A stretch of DNA of 64,000 nucleotides, taken from assembly GCA_023078685.1 (NCBI GenBank), contig JALGAS010000009.1, positions 434,001 through 498,000 of the forward strand, in the 5' to 3' direction. Each line of letters begins with the position of its first letter. The stretch's first letter is position 1. Under the pieces are notes generated by a model. That model had not been told where the DNA came from. It was given only the letters and a program-made list of their open reading frames with translations, and made no database searches. Source of the DNA: Neopestalotiopsis rosae (taxonomy: Eukaryota; Ascomycota; Sordariomycetes; Amphisphaeriales; Sporocadaceae). Shown here piece by piece: positions 10,953-21,800 of the stretch. Both the position numbers and the translations under genes were made by a program.

Positions 10953-11927
10953 ATGCCGCATCGAGCACATACCACGGAATTCGGCGGGGGTATTTCACCA
11001 ACGCCTTCGTTGCCGAGCACTCCCAACATACCCAAGGAAAAGATTATCCTAGAAGGTGTCGAAGAGACCCTCTTGGCGTCTACGTGGTGTAGGGCCAAAG
11101 ACGCCCGGAGCTCAGAACCTCTGCTGGGCGACCCATATGCACAATACCTCTTGGATCGCTGCGATGTGGATTATTCACGGAGCACATTTGCGGCCTTGCA
11201 CGACGAACGTTATGGCCGCTTCATAGCGGGTCGAGCCAGAGAGCTGGATGCCTGGTGTCGAAGCTTTCTGGAATTCCATGGCGACAGCCCATGCCAGGTC
11301 TTGCAGTTGGCATGCGGCCTCGAGAGCAGGGTATTCCGGATAAAGAGGGGTCCCAACGTGCGCTGGATCGACCTCGACAAGCCGCTCGTTACCAATCTGC
11401 GGCAACGCCTGTACACCGAGCCTCCCGAGGGAGACTATTGCCTACGGAGCCTCTCCGTGACCAATGAAAACTGGCTGGGAGATATCCCCCAAGACCGGCC
11501 GACGCTCGTCATCGCCGAGGGCTTACTCATGTATCTCAAGGCCGAACAGTCGAAAAAGGTCATCAGGGACGTCGTGGAGTACTTTGACCTGGGGGGCCAG
11601 ATCATATTCGACACCCTAGGCACCATTTTGACAAAATACAGCTCCCAGATTTCGTGGCTCAAGGACAGCGGGGCCACCTATGGGTGGGGCGTTGATGAGC
11701 CAGGAGAGGTTGCATCCTTGCATCCCGAACTGAAGCTGCTCGAGCGGCAGTACTGGCACGAATATATGCGAGTCGAGCGAAAGGTCTCGTGTGCTCCGCC
11801 CTGGTTTGGGCAGAAGATCACAAAGGTGGCGGCGGTCCTCCCGTCATTCAACGACTTTGGCCAGATTATGCATTTCGCCTGGGAAAGTCGAAAAGACCAG
11901 AGTCGGAAGGATTCGTTGATTGATTAG
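10953..11927 (+). CDS. O-methyltransferase of the LCMT/TcmP (PPM) family
   Basis: A single exon encodes 324 residues. The family pattern is clear: STWCRAKDARS near 43-53 and LLGDPYAQYLLD near 57-68 at the N-terminus, SAM motif I as LQLACGLESR at 117-126 with an acid in WIDLD near 138-142, and the post-I block LVIAEGLLMYL. This is the leucine-carboxyl-methyltransferase/TcmP superfamily. In fungi one branch methylates the PP2A C-terminus, while many shorter members such as this act on polyketides or other small molecules. The absence of other housekeeping signals and the neighbouring SDR and P450 favour small-molecule O-methylation, an inference. Cytosolic; no signal peptide. Confidence 0.85.
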   Translation: MPHRAHTTEFGGGISPTPSLPSTPNIPKEKIILEGVEETLLASTWCRAKDARSSEPLLGDPYAQYLLDRCDVDYSRSTFAALHDERYGRFIAGRARELDAWCRSFLEFHGDSPCQVLQLACGLESRVFRIKRGPNVRWIDLDKPLVTNLRQRLYTEPPEGDYCLRSLSVTNENWLGDIPQDRPTLVIAEGLLMYLKAEQSKKVIRDVVEYFDLGGQIIFDTLGTILTKYSSQISWLKDSGATYGWGVDEPGEVASLHPELKLLERQYWHEYMRVERKVSCAPPWFGQKITKVAAVLPSFNDFGQIMHFAWESRKDQSRKDSLID

Positions 11928-13176
11928 GGTGTGGAAAGGAAAGTGGACGACTTGATGTTGAGCGACCAATTATTGTTGTTTTTTCTGTGTTTTTTTGGGG
12001 GGCGTGGAAAAGGCTTGTCCAAAATCTGCTTATTTCCGGAGTTGTGGCACGATACACCCAGGCGGCGTTTGAGAAATCCTCTCTCAGAGTATATTCATAC
12101 CCAATTTTCCGTATAACAAATATACCCTTACCATATCAGCAGGACTCTAGATCGTCTTGTGCGTTATGAAATTTGATTCCCAAAAGCCACTGATTCATTC
12201 GTGATTCGTGGCCGCTTGTGAAGGGAGTAAAGTCAGCAATTAAAATCTGCTAGACAGGGGGACTGACAGCAGACAGTAGAAGTTAGTGTCGAGTTCTGGG
12301 GGCCGGGAATAATCCTCCGTGTTTTCAGGATCGTCAAATACAATCAAAATGTCAGGTAGGCCGGGCTGAACATGATTACTAACGTCTCAATAATTTCTCG
12401 GATATAGGGTTGATGATCCCCCCTATCTGGTTCTAGAACCAGTCTTCCTGCGGGCTGCTTACCTATTACCCACCTCTGCAGAGTATTTCATTCTCTTTTC
12501 CTCAACCCTTGGCAACTCCAGCTGGGACCGGTGGATCCGAGAATTCTCATTCTCATACGGAAAGATTTCAGTCTTCTTTGCCTGGTTGTCGTAGGCCGAA
12601 CGTCGAACGCGAGATGACTCGCGAGTGGCGGCAGTCTGCAGCTTCGTCCGTCGCATTCCCATTCGGCAGTGTCTCGTTATATTCTTGGAGGTCAAAGGCA
12701 ACATTTTCCTCCGGAGTCAAACGAGTCTCACGGTTGGTGACGATGAAAGATCATTCAATCTTCCGATGTCGCTTGGATCAGCATATTCATGAATGTTTTC
12801 TGTGGTCCTGGATGTTGTACCTGTTGAGGAATGGTAGTCGTTTGGTGGAAACGTCCTGAACACGTATTTGCATATACCGTGGATGTCAACTTATTTCCAA
12901 TATGCAAGGATACAGTTTGCGCTTAAGTGCATGAATAATGAATTGATAAGATAAGAACTGTCTCAGCAGCTTAACGACGTCAGAACCACAAGCTTGCAGC
13001 AGCCTTGCCTAGGCTAGGTAGCTCTGTACCTACATTCTAGCAAGAGCCGCATAACTACGACTTCAGCCTTACGATCAATACGTCTAATACGTATCACATT
13101 CCCTTTCTTCACGGCCTGTCCTGCTTGGTGTCGGACATTACTCGACCCACCCCACATTTACACCACATACAGAAAA
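11928..13176. other. Intergenic region with a possible spliced mini-ORF
   Basis: The stretch holds the methyltransferase 3' flank with T-rich and G-rich runs, then the promoter of the Bud13 gene. Around 12349-12436 there is an ATG followed by a textbook intron (GTAGGC donor at 12356, TACTAAC branch, ATATAG acceptor at 12407) but the spliced reading frame from that ATG closes after about 11 codons. Another frame across the same junction stays open for roughly 60 further codons but has no ATG. A CCTAGGCTAGGTAG stretch lies near 13009-13022. No gene is called. Confidence 0.35.
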
Positions 13177-14169
13177 ATGCCAGCAGACCTCTCCTCGTAT
13201 CTAGCAAAACACTACCTCAGCGCCGACCCCAAGCCCGCCAAGAAGCGAAAGCGCAACAAGGACGCCTCGGCCGGCCTGCTCATTACCGAAGACGACGAGA
13301 CGGGCTGGTCGCGGTCCGCAAACGCAAACGATGACGACGATGATTTGAACGTGTCCGCCACGGTCGCGGGGACGTCGGCCGAGTTCCGCAAAGCCAAGAG
13401 CTCGGGCTGGAAAGTAGTCGGCGCACCGGCGCCCAAGGATGCCGAGGTGAGAGGAGGGTTGGGGGTTGACGACACAGCGGCGGACGCGATCTTGGCTTCG
13501 GCGGCCGCCGAATCCGCCGCCGCGTCGGGCGAGCAGCGGGACGACGACCCGACCGTGGTTACAATGTCGGACGGAACCCACGCGGGCCTGCAGTCGGCGG
13601 CGGCGGTGTCGGCGCAGCTGGCGCGGCGCAAGGCGATCGAGGACGCCGAGTTTGAAAAGATGCGCAAGCACGAGCGCGAGGCCGAGACGGTGTACCGCGA
13701 CGCGACGGGCCGGCGCATCGACGTCAGCATGAAGCGTGCCGAGGCGCGGCGCCAGCTCGCCGAGGCCGAGCAGAAAAAGGCCCAGGCCGTCGAGGCGCTC
13801 AAGGGCGACGTCCAGCTCCGCGAGGCCCGTGAGCGCCGCGAACTCCTGCAGGACGCCAAGCTCATGACCGTGGCGCGAGGCGTCGACGACGAGGATATGA
13901 ACCGTGAGCTCAAGGAGAAGACTAGGTGGGGCGATACCATGGCCGACATGATTGGCACAAGCACTAGTGCCATAGCGGGCGGCAAGAAGAAAAGTAAGGG
14001 AAGGCCAATATATCAGGGCGCAGCACCGCCGAATCGATACGGCATTCGCCCAGGTTATCGATGGGACGGAGTCGACAGAGGTAACGGTTGGGAAGCCGAG
14101 AGGTTCAGGGCCATGAACCGCGTGGAAAGAAACAAGAACCTCGAATACAACTGGCAAATGGACGAGTAG
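13177..14169 (+). CDS. bud13: Pre-mRNA-splicing factor Bud13/Cwc26
   Basis: A single exon encodes 330 residues. Members of this family are part of the RES complex (with Snu17/Ist3 and Pml1) in the activated spliceosome, aiding splicing and nuclear retention of unspliced RNA. The N-terminus MPADLSSYLAKHYLSADPK, a basic patch KKRKRNK, the central block ETVYRDATGRRID near 174-186, and the C-terminal block PPNRYGIRPGYRWDGVDRGN followed by NLEYNWQMDE are all typical. The middle is alanine-rich, acidic and probably disordered with coiled-coil potential near 195-235. It is convergent with the TFIIF gene. GC-rich coding sequence produces long antisense ORFs here, which I reject. Confidence 0.95.
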   Translation: MPADLSSYLAKHYLSADPKPAKKRKRNKDASAGLLITEDDETGWSRSANANDDDDDLNVSATVAGTSAEFRKAKSSGWKVVGAPAPKDAEVRGGLGVDDTAADAILASAAAESAAASGEQRDDDPTVVTMSDGTHAGLQSAAAVSAQLARRKAIEDAEFEKMRKHEREAETVYRDATGRRIDVSMKRAEARRQLAEAEQKKAQAVEALKGDVQLREARERRELLQDAKLMTVARGVDDEDMNRELKEKTRWGDTMADMIGTSTSAIAGGKKKSKGRPIYQGAAPPNRYGIRPGYRWDGVDRGNGWEAERFRAMNRVERNKNLEYNWQMDE

Positions 14170-14693
14170 GAAGCCATATTGCCTCTGACCCCTGTTAAAG
14201 TACATATAAACGCAAAGCCAAAAGCAAATGATAGATTCAATCGTGATACCCAAATTGAGACAAAAAGTTTAAGTTTTGATTCTCGATTCCCTACGTTATC
14301 ATTTGAGTTGTTTGCAAAGTGTAAGTCACTGTTCAAATCTGGCGCGCAAAGTGAATTTTCAAAGTGGTACGTCAAAGTCTCGAGAACGATTATTTATCGC
14401 TATGCAGCCTATCGAAGACATGTGCCTGTTCTGTACTGCGCAGCGAGGGTAGTCTGGAACCCGGAAACGTTATGCCAATATCTAGAATGGAATTCTTATA
14501 AGTGATACCATTTACCAATAAAGTCAATTCAATGTTGAACCTAGTGATAGCCCTGGTCAATTGATCAGCGGAGCCGGCTTGACTCTGGAAGCAGAGAGCA
14601 TATCGGCTTTGGATTGCACGAGTCATCCAGTCTCAAAGCCCATCTAAAACCGCTTCTTTGAACCCGCAATGTTTCGCAAATGGGTATTGCCAT
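14170..14693. other. Convergent intergenic region (Bud13 / TFIIF-alpha)
   Basis: This AT-rich stretch contains the 3' flanks of two converging genes. I see no ORF with a domain and no RNA gene. Presumably it holds both polyadenylation sites. Confidence 0.5.
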
Positions 14694-16837
14694 TTATGTA
14701 GGCTTCTGCTTCTGTTTCCGAGACAGAGTCTTGGTATCCTTCTTGTAATTTCCATGGATCTTCACCAATTGGATGAAGTCTGTCTTGGTGGACTTGTTCG
14801 GTCCCTCGCCAATTCGGCTGTTGAATGATCTGAGCAGCTCGCTGATTGTCACACCATCTTCAGGGTTCTCTGGAAGGGCATCGATAATCTCTTGGGCCGT
14901 CAACGGCGCCGTCGGTTGAGAGTTGGATGGAGCAGGACTGCCGGCTCTGCTGCCAACAGGGGTGCCGCGAGCACCAGTGCCAGTGGCAAGGTTACTGCCA
15001 ATCTTCTTCTTCTTGATCTTACCACCAACACCATCAGACATCTCACCGCCAGTAGCTTCTGCGTCACTAGCTGATCCGGGTGGGCCAGGTCGTCGAGGTA
15101 TGGGAGTGGAGCTACGACTTCCCATCAAGGAAGCATTCGCTGGGCCGGTCTTCTTCTTCTTATTCTTGCGAGAAGACTCGTTGCCGCTAGAGTCTGAGAC
15201 CATGGGCGACCCGGGTCGTTTCAGGGACTTGCCCTTCTTGGCGGTATCTGCAAGGTTCTTCTTGCCAGTCGGAGTGCCATTGCCCTTGGAAGCACTGGCA
15301 TTCTTGTCCTTGCTGTCCTTGCTTTCCTTGCCGTCCTTGTCCTTACCGTCCTTGTCCTTACCATCCTTATCCTCTTCTTTCTTCTTTTCCTCGTCGGAAT
15401 CAGTTTCAGACTCATCGCTCTGGGAAAGGTTAGCTGTGTTTCGTTCAACGAATGCCGGGTTTCATTTACTGAAGAGGCAAAAGGATCCCGCTCCCTCTCG
15501 GAATCATCCGAATCGTACTGAAATTGCTTGTCCCGCTTCTTAAGGGCCTTTTTCATCTTCTTTCCGAACAGCTTTCTTTCAAGCTCCTCGCGCCGTTGCT
15601 GAGCCTCTTCGGTCTCTACAGCCTTCTCATCAGCAGCACCGAATAGGTTGGCACCAAGCTGATCTCTTCGAACCTTGTCCTTGGAGTCTTTGCTGTCCTC
15701 ATCCTTCTCTGGCTCAAATCCGGCGGTCTCATCATCGTCCTGGAATTCATCGCCAGACATGTCGATGTCATCATGATCTTCCTTTTCTTTTCGGCTAGAC
15801 TGTTTATAAGTATGACTTTCCTGCTTCACCATACCCGCGCCTCGAGATTCATTGATGGCCTTTTCGGCTGCCTCACGCTGTTGGTCTCTCACAGCCCAGC
15901 GTCCCACTGGTGCCTTCTTCTTCATAATTGCCTCGACCTCTTCGATAGTCATGGCATTGACAGAGGATCGCTTGGACGTGAACTTGTACCATTTTCCAAG
16001 CGGTGTGATCATGAACTTGTTATCCTTGTAAACAATGGCCGCCTTGGTCTCCGACAGAGGTCGCTCGTACTGGCCAACCCAAACATTTCGACCGTCGGCA
16101 TCTTCGAGGTGCCATGGCAAAGCTTCTTCGTATCTGATATCAAACTCTTTCTTGGCAGCCTCTGTTCGGGGACCGTGGTTGACTTTGGTACCTTGCGGCT
16201 TGTCCTTCTGTTTGGGCTGCTTTTTGGCGGGGCCGCCGGATGGGGCTTTCTGAGCATCGTCCAGGGCGCGCTGCGCATCTCTATCCGCCTTGATCTGCGC
16301 CAATCTCTCTCGTTCTGCGATCTGCTCGGGCGTCTCCTCATCGATGGGTGTGGGTTCCTTAACTACACGGCCAGGTGGAGGCTGTCTGGGATCACGGCGG
16401 TGCAACAAAACAGGGCGCGTGAATTCATTCTGATCAGAAGGATCAATGCCATTCTCAGATTTCCGGGGCGGGATAAGTCTCATGACGTGAGATCGTAGGC
16501 CATCTTTGGTATTCTTCTTGGTCAAAACCAAATCGAACTCGCCCATACCCTCTCTCATAGGAAACGACCAGCCACCATACTTTTGACGGTCTGCCTCAAA
16601 GTTCTGTTGGCTCTGGGGATTCCCTAAAGGCTTCGGAACAGGAGGCTTGGTGGGAACACCTTTAGAACCGGCAGGCAATGGAGTTCCTGGAGCGTGGACA
16701 GCCGCGGGACGGGCGTGTGGCTTCTGCACTGGGCGGAAAGGGTTTGCCTTGGCCGGCCGGCGCCGGGGAATTGGTGCTTTTCCTTGAGGCGGCGTCGGAC
16801 CCTGGCCATTGGGCCCATTGGCAGGCGACGCGCTCAT
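14694..16837 (-). CDS. tfg1: Transcription initiation factor TFIIF, alpha subunit (RAP74/Tfg1)
   Basis: Two exons (16837-15470 and 15419-14694) separated by a 50-nt intron (GTAAAT donor, GCTAAC branch, CAG) give 697 residues. TFIIF binds RNA polymerase II and supports initiation and early elongation. The N-terminus is proline and lysine rich, followed by the dimerisation region containing KYGGWSFPMREGMGEFDLV, HVMRLIPP and PWHLEDADGRNVWVGQYER. A long acidic/lysine-rich central region with DGKDKDGKD-type repeats follows; the C-terminus has the winged-helix signature with LTAQEIIDALPENPEDGVTI. ATG 16837 is preferred over an in-frame ATG at 16912 because the conserved family start is short. Nuclear. 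Confidence 0.93.
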
Positions 16838-18854
16838 TGCGACGAGATGATATCGCGTCGATTGCGGTTCGGAAAATGGAGTGCTCAAGGGATGAGCGGG
16901 TTGTGTTTTCAAGGCGTAGTTAAGTAGCGCCGAAACCCCCTGGTGCTTGCTATTGTAGATTTCCCATAAATATCCGGTCGGTGTCAGTGAGCGAGACTCG
17001 GTGCTGCTGAAGCGTAGGCTGGTGTAACTGCGACGCGGGATGGAAACGTTGCAGAGTGCCTAGGTAGGTAGGCAGCTGCCCGCAAATCGTATCGGTGGAG
17101 GTCTAGCGAACCGGATGAGCGCGCTTGAGTCGTCGCAATAGCCTCAATTTGTACAACAGGGCGGGCAAGGTAGGGAAAAGCGTGCCCTAGACTGCTGCGC
17201 GCCGAAACGCACTGAAGGTGGCAGCTGTAAAGTTGATGGTCGGATGCGGCAAAAATGACAAAGGCTGACGGTTGAATGAATGGATAAAGGTCTGACCAGT
17301 TATTTGCTGGGCGGAGGTGCTGGAGTGCAGACTTCAATTGTTCTGTGCTGCCTAGGTAGGTAGGTACCTTGCTTCACGACACACAGCTAACCTTAGGTAA
17401 TTTAGGTACGAGACACACGTCACTGGCCAAGTATTTTTTTGCAGTAGGTGGGGCGAAAGAAGCGGTAGTAGTGAATAAGTTGCAAGTACCTGCCATTCAT
17501 ACTGCTTACAGCTATATGGCGTTTGTCTTGCAATGACCGAGCTTATTGCTATCTGCGCCACTGCCAGCTAAGACTGGGACTGGCATGTAATTAAAAATCA
17601 GTTGACAGCCGTCACTCTGTCAATTTTATCATTGAGTCTCGTATCTATATTTTCCTATTTCTTAAATGGTATAACATTACATTGATACCCTTGTTTTGCA
17701 AAGCATTGACATGATTTCTCCTTCGATGCTTCCCAATGCTATAGGTCTGTTACAGCGATATCTGTTTATATCTGAGCTATGCCGCTACATATGCATCAAA
17801 ACCTCATTCAGACCACATACCTGACTCCATATGCTCGTTGCTCACTGGTCGCGGATAGCTAATAAAAGTGGCGCTGCACGTTCATTTTACCTCCATGGTC
17901 ATTAGCCTTCGTTGCCTGCCCGCCAGCCTGCTCGCTAGACGACACTGAAATGTGTACAGTGCCGCAACGTCTAGACCGCGGGGCTAGCCACTCAGCTCCC
18001 AGACGAGCTACGCTGCTTACCTAGGTGCATACCTTACCTCATTCCCAGTACGTACCATACCCACCTCAGCTTTCTCCATCAAGCTCAAGCCACTGCATAA
18101 AAACATCCAATCACCAAGATTCCCACAAAACGAACGTTGGTGGAGTCATGAGACTTTGTCGCATAGCTTGGATCTGAATCTTTGCGAACGGTGTCGTCGG
18201 GAGATCTATTTGTTTACCTCTTAACCGACTGGAATATCTGGAGTTGATATCAAAACATTTGTTGGCCACTGTTGTTGTGTTCCCCCACTTCGGCGATATC
18301 TGCATTCAGTTCCATGTCGATATTTGACGAGTAAGTGTGGCTATCCACTGCAAGTTCACCTTTTTGCAAATTCAAACAAACTAATATGGCCATCAATGAC
18401 TTTAGCGCCTTTCCATAGGCCTTCTGCTGTTTTCTTCTCCATCTACCTCATCAGCAACATAGGTAAGCATCAGAAGGGGGATGGTCCTGGCGACAAATGC
18501 CAACATTTACCAACCTGGTCTCAGCCTTAGCCTTCTCGAAACTGGACGTCTCGAAAGGTCCAAGGATTTGATCTGGAACACCACGCACAAGACACGTTTC
18601 GAGCACACCCCCTCAGCCTGGTTGAAGCTTTCGACTACCAGTACTTTATTGCCCTATTCTCTCCGCAGGCACTTCTCGCTCGCTCTTTACTGTCATCGTG
18701 GCATGTCCATTTGATTCAGCAATCGGATGCTCGCAGTAGCAGAAGAGGACGAACACAGGGACACCAAAGTTCGCTCAAGATAGGTTTGGGCTGCTCGTAG
18801 GGACAACGCATCGTTTCGGTTTTGGCTCTGCCGTCTTAAGTCCTCCCTGCCGTC
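16838..18854. other. Long divergent intergenic region (TFIIF-alpha / nucleotidyltransferase)
   Basis: About 2 kb with no supported gene. It carries three TAGGTAGGTA-type stretches (17059-17073, 17351-17369, 18020-18027). The right half probably contains a long 5' untranslated leader for the gene at 18855; an ATG at 18315 is followed after five codons by a GTAAGT donor at 18331, which might mark a leader exon. A stop codon in frame just upstream (18837) fixes the downstream coding start at 18855 or 18858. Confidence 0.45.
17351..17369. repeat. Representative CCTAGGTAGGTAGGTACC element
   Basis: The longest example of a motif that recurs between genes in this window, built from TAGG/TACC tetranucleotides and containing the palindrome CCTAGG. 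Others lie near 7687, 8188, 13009, 17059, 18020, 24268, 27909 and 50075. None falls inside a called coding exon. Confidence 0.6.
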
Positions 18855-21800
18855 ATGATGGCTGTGCCCCACCAATCTGGAGCGCCTCTCGAGGACCACC
18901 TACGCAACTTGATATTGAATAATACAGAGGCCGTTTCCCCACCCGGCCAGGTAGATCTGGGCTCGAATTCGGGCTCGGCGAGTACCATGCAGGTATTTGA
19001 CGGCCAGCCTACACCATTGTCGGCGCCTAGTAAGAGTAGAAAGCGGCCCAATCAGGCGCAGCGTCGTCAAATGAGCTCTCGTATGACGATAGATATCGAC
19101 CCTAGAGCGACTGCGTCCCAATCCGCAAAGCCTTACAACAATCAAGCAGGGTTTCAGAGAGGCCGCGATTCGAGCTTCCACCAAAGCCACCCCAATCAGC
19201 AGCAGGGCAGCTTCCACAATTCACAAGGTCATACACCTTCGGGGTCCCGTTCAGGTCCTCAGTCGAGTCAACATCCACAGCAGAACCGCGGTTTTGGTGC
19301 TGCCACTACACCTCTCTCGACACCAGCTCATCATCAGCAAAACTGGAGGTCGCAACAGCAGTCGCAGCATGGACCCCACAGCCGAGGAGTAAATGTCATG
19401 CAGGCAGATAGCTTTGGCGGAAGACCTCCACGAAACACGCACGGAACGCTATACAACCCGGACGGGCATCGACAATATCAAGTCAGGCCTGAGGAACTAG
19501 CTGCGCAGTCCGGGCTTCTAGAGCACCTCTGCATGTCCGTGGTTCAGGGTGCTGAAATTGACCATAGCGAAATCCTTGAAAAGGACAATTTTCGGGGCCA
19601 TGTCGAGCTCATATGTCGCGCAGTCGTGTCCGACTATGAGGTCAATACCAACCAAACACAAGACTTCCAACCATACAGTGTACGACTGGCGTGCTTTGGA
19701 AGCTTGGCTTCTGGGTTTGCCACCAAGGCTGCCGATATGGATCTGGGCCTTGTATCCCCGAATTCGAAGATTCCCCCTGATGCTCCCGAATCCCCCATTC
19801 CCAGGCTCATAGAGAGGGCTTTGCTTGATGCAGGTTTCGGCGCACGGCTTTTGACCCGAACCAGAGTTCCAATCATCAAGCTGTGCGAGAAGCCTGGCCC
19901 ACAACTTCACTCCGCGCTACTGGAAGAGCGCAGAAAATGGGAGCAAGGCCTGACTGATGACGAAGCGAACACTGCCGAAGAAAGCACTGTAAATGCTCCA
20001 TCTCACGAACAGGTGGCTAAGCAACAGTCAGAAACTTCGCCAGCAGAAACAGCCATGTCTGCTACAGAAGCACCAGCTGACATGGACATCATGCCAAAAA
20101 AGGACAAGGAAGCGGTGCATCGACAATTGTTAGCTTCACTAAAGCAGTCTCACAACCAGACTCTACTCGCCTATCACAACCAAGCCAAAAAGATTCTCCG
20201 ACAACTCGGTGGTCACGATGTAACTCATTCGAATGTTGGAGTCTTTACTGCCAAAGAATTCCAGCTCTTGGACAAGGTCAGCAATGCTTTTGTAGAGGGT
20301 CTGCACGATGCCGCTCTACGGGATCGACTGATGCTACATCCGTCTTTTGCCAGCAAAGGCGAATTGTCAAACTGGAGGACACTGCATGGAGTCTGTAACA
20401 TGGCTGAAGGCGAGAAATTGGTCATGTTATGGGAAAACAGGGTCATACATGAGAGTGACCCGCGCTCCGAACAATCACATGCAAGAACAGTGCATTGGTG
20501 GACCGAATTTCATAGAACACGGTATTTTGGCCTCGACCCGCTCAGCTTCAATAAGGAGATGTTTCTGGTCTTGGAAAAATTGCGGAAGATTCCATCTGTT
20601 CAGTTGATGCAATTGCAACAGGAACCCTACGAGTCGGCTGCAGATTATTTTGGACGGGCTAGCAAGATTATGGCTCAGCTCAGCACTGCTCCTCATCCGT
20701 CTTCAGAATTACCTCCGCCCACGATCAGATACTATATATCTGGAATCGATGATCAGGAGATCAGAGAGACATGCGAAACTTTTGTTCGCAATGCAGGCAC
20801 GATGGACCTGAAAGACGTGGCTCGCAGACATAGAAGCCTGCACCTCGCCAACGACTATGCACGGGCAGTTGAGAAGGGTGGTCTTTATAGCGAGGACGAT
20901 ATCCCCTTGATCAAGGAGTACATTCAGTTCCTTCGCAGTGATCTGATACAAACCCCCTCAGCTCTTGGTTATGAATACCGTCTTCCGGTTGGTGACTCGT
21001 TGAGTCATGTCTACCGCAGGATACTGGAATTACCGAGCCCTGGTCAACTTGCACCGAATCAACCGAAGGATCGTTACCATGATCGACTTGAGTTTCCGCA
21101 GTCAGGAATTGGTGTCCAATGTGACATCAACTTTTCAGCCGACCTTGCCCTACAAAACAGTCACTTGCTTCGGTGCTATGCAGCTACTGACCCCCGCGTG
21201 AGGCCCATGGTACTCTTCGTCAAGCATTGGGCCAAAGCCAGAGACATTAACACACCATATCGAGGCACTCTCAGCAGCTACGGCTATGTGTTGATGGTGA
21301 TACACTATCTGGTCAACGTCGTTCAGCCATTCGTATGCCCTAATTTGCAGATCCTCGCTCCCGAGGACCCTCAACTACCACCTGGGGAGCTTGAAGGTAT
21401 CACTACCTGCAAAGGACGTAATGTGCGTTTCTGGCGGAACGAGAATGAGATCCAGCGGCTCTCCCAAGAAGGAGTCCTCAATGCCAACAGAGATCCCATT
21501 GGTTACCTGCTGAGGGGATTCTTTGAATACTACGCGCAAAACAATATGATGAGCACAATCCAGAAGCGAGGTTTCGATTGGGGCCGAGATGTCATTAGCC
21601 TCAGAACACCTGGAGGTCTCATGAGCAAACAAGAGAAAAATTGGGTCCAGGCAAAGACTGTGATGCAAACACAGATGGGTGCGCCGCCCACCCCGACTGC
21701 TTCGGAAACGCAAGTTTCTCTGAAGCCGGTTGATGCAATCACGCCGGGACCGTCTGCCGATGGTAATCAGAGTGGCGAACAAAAGATTTCATCAGATAGA

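Noticed and set aside
13201..14253. 350-codon minus-strand ORF over the Bud13 gene
   Set aside because: It is antisense to a gene with clear family motifs and reflects high GC and codon-position bias; its translation is Arg/Leu/Gly-rich with no domain.
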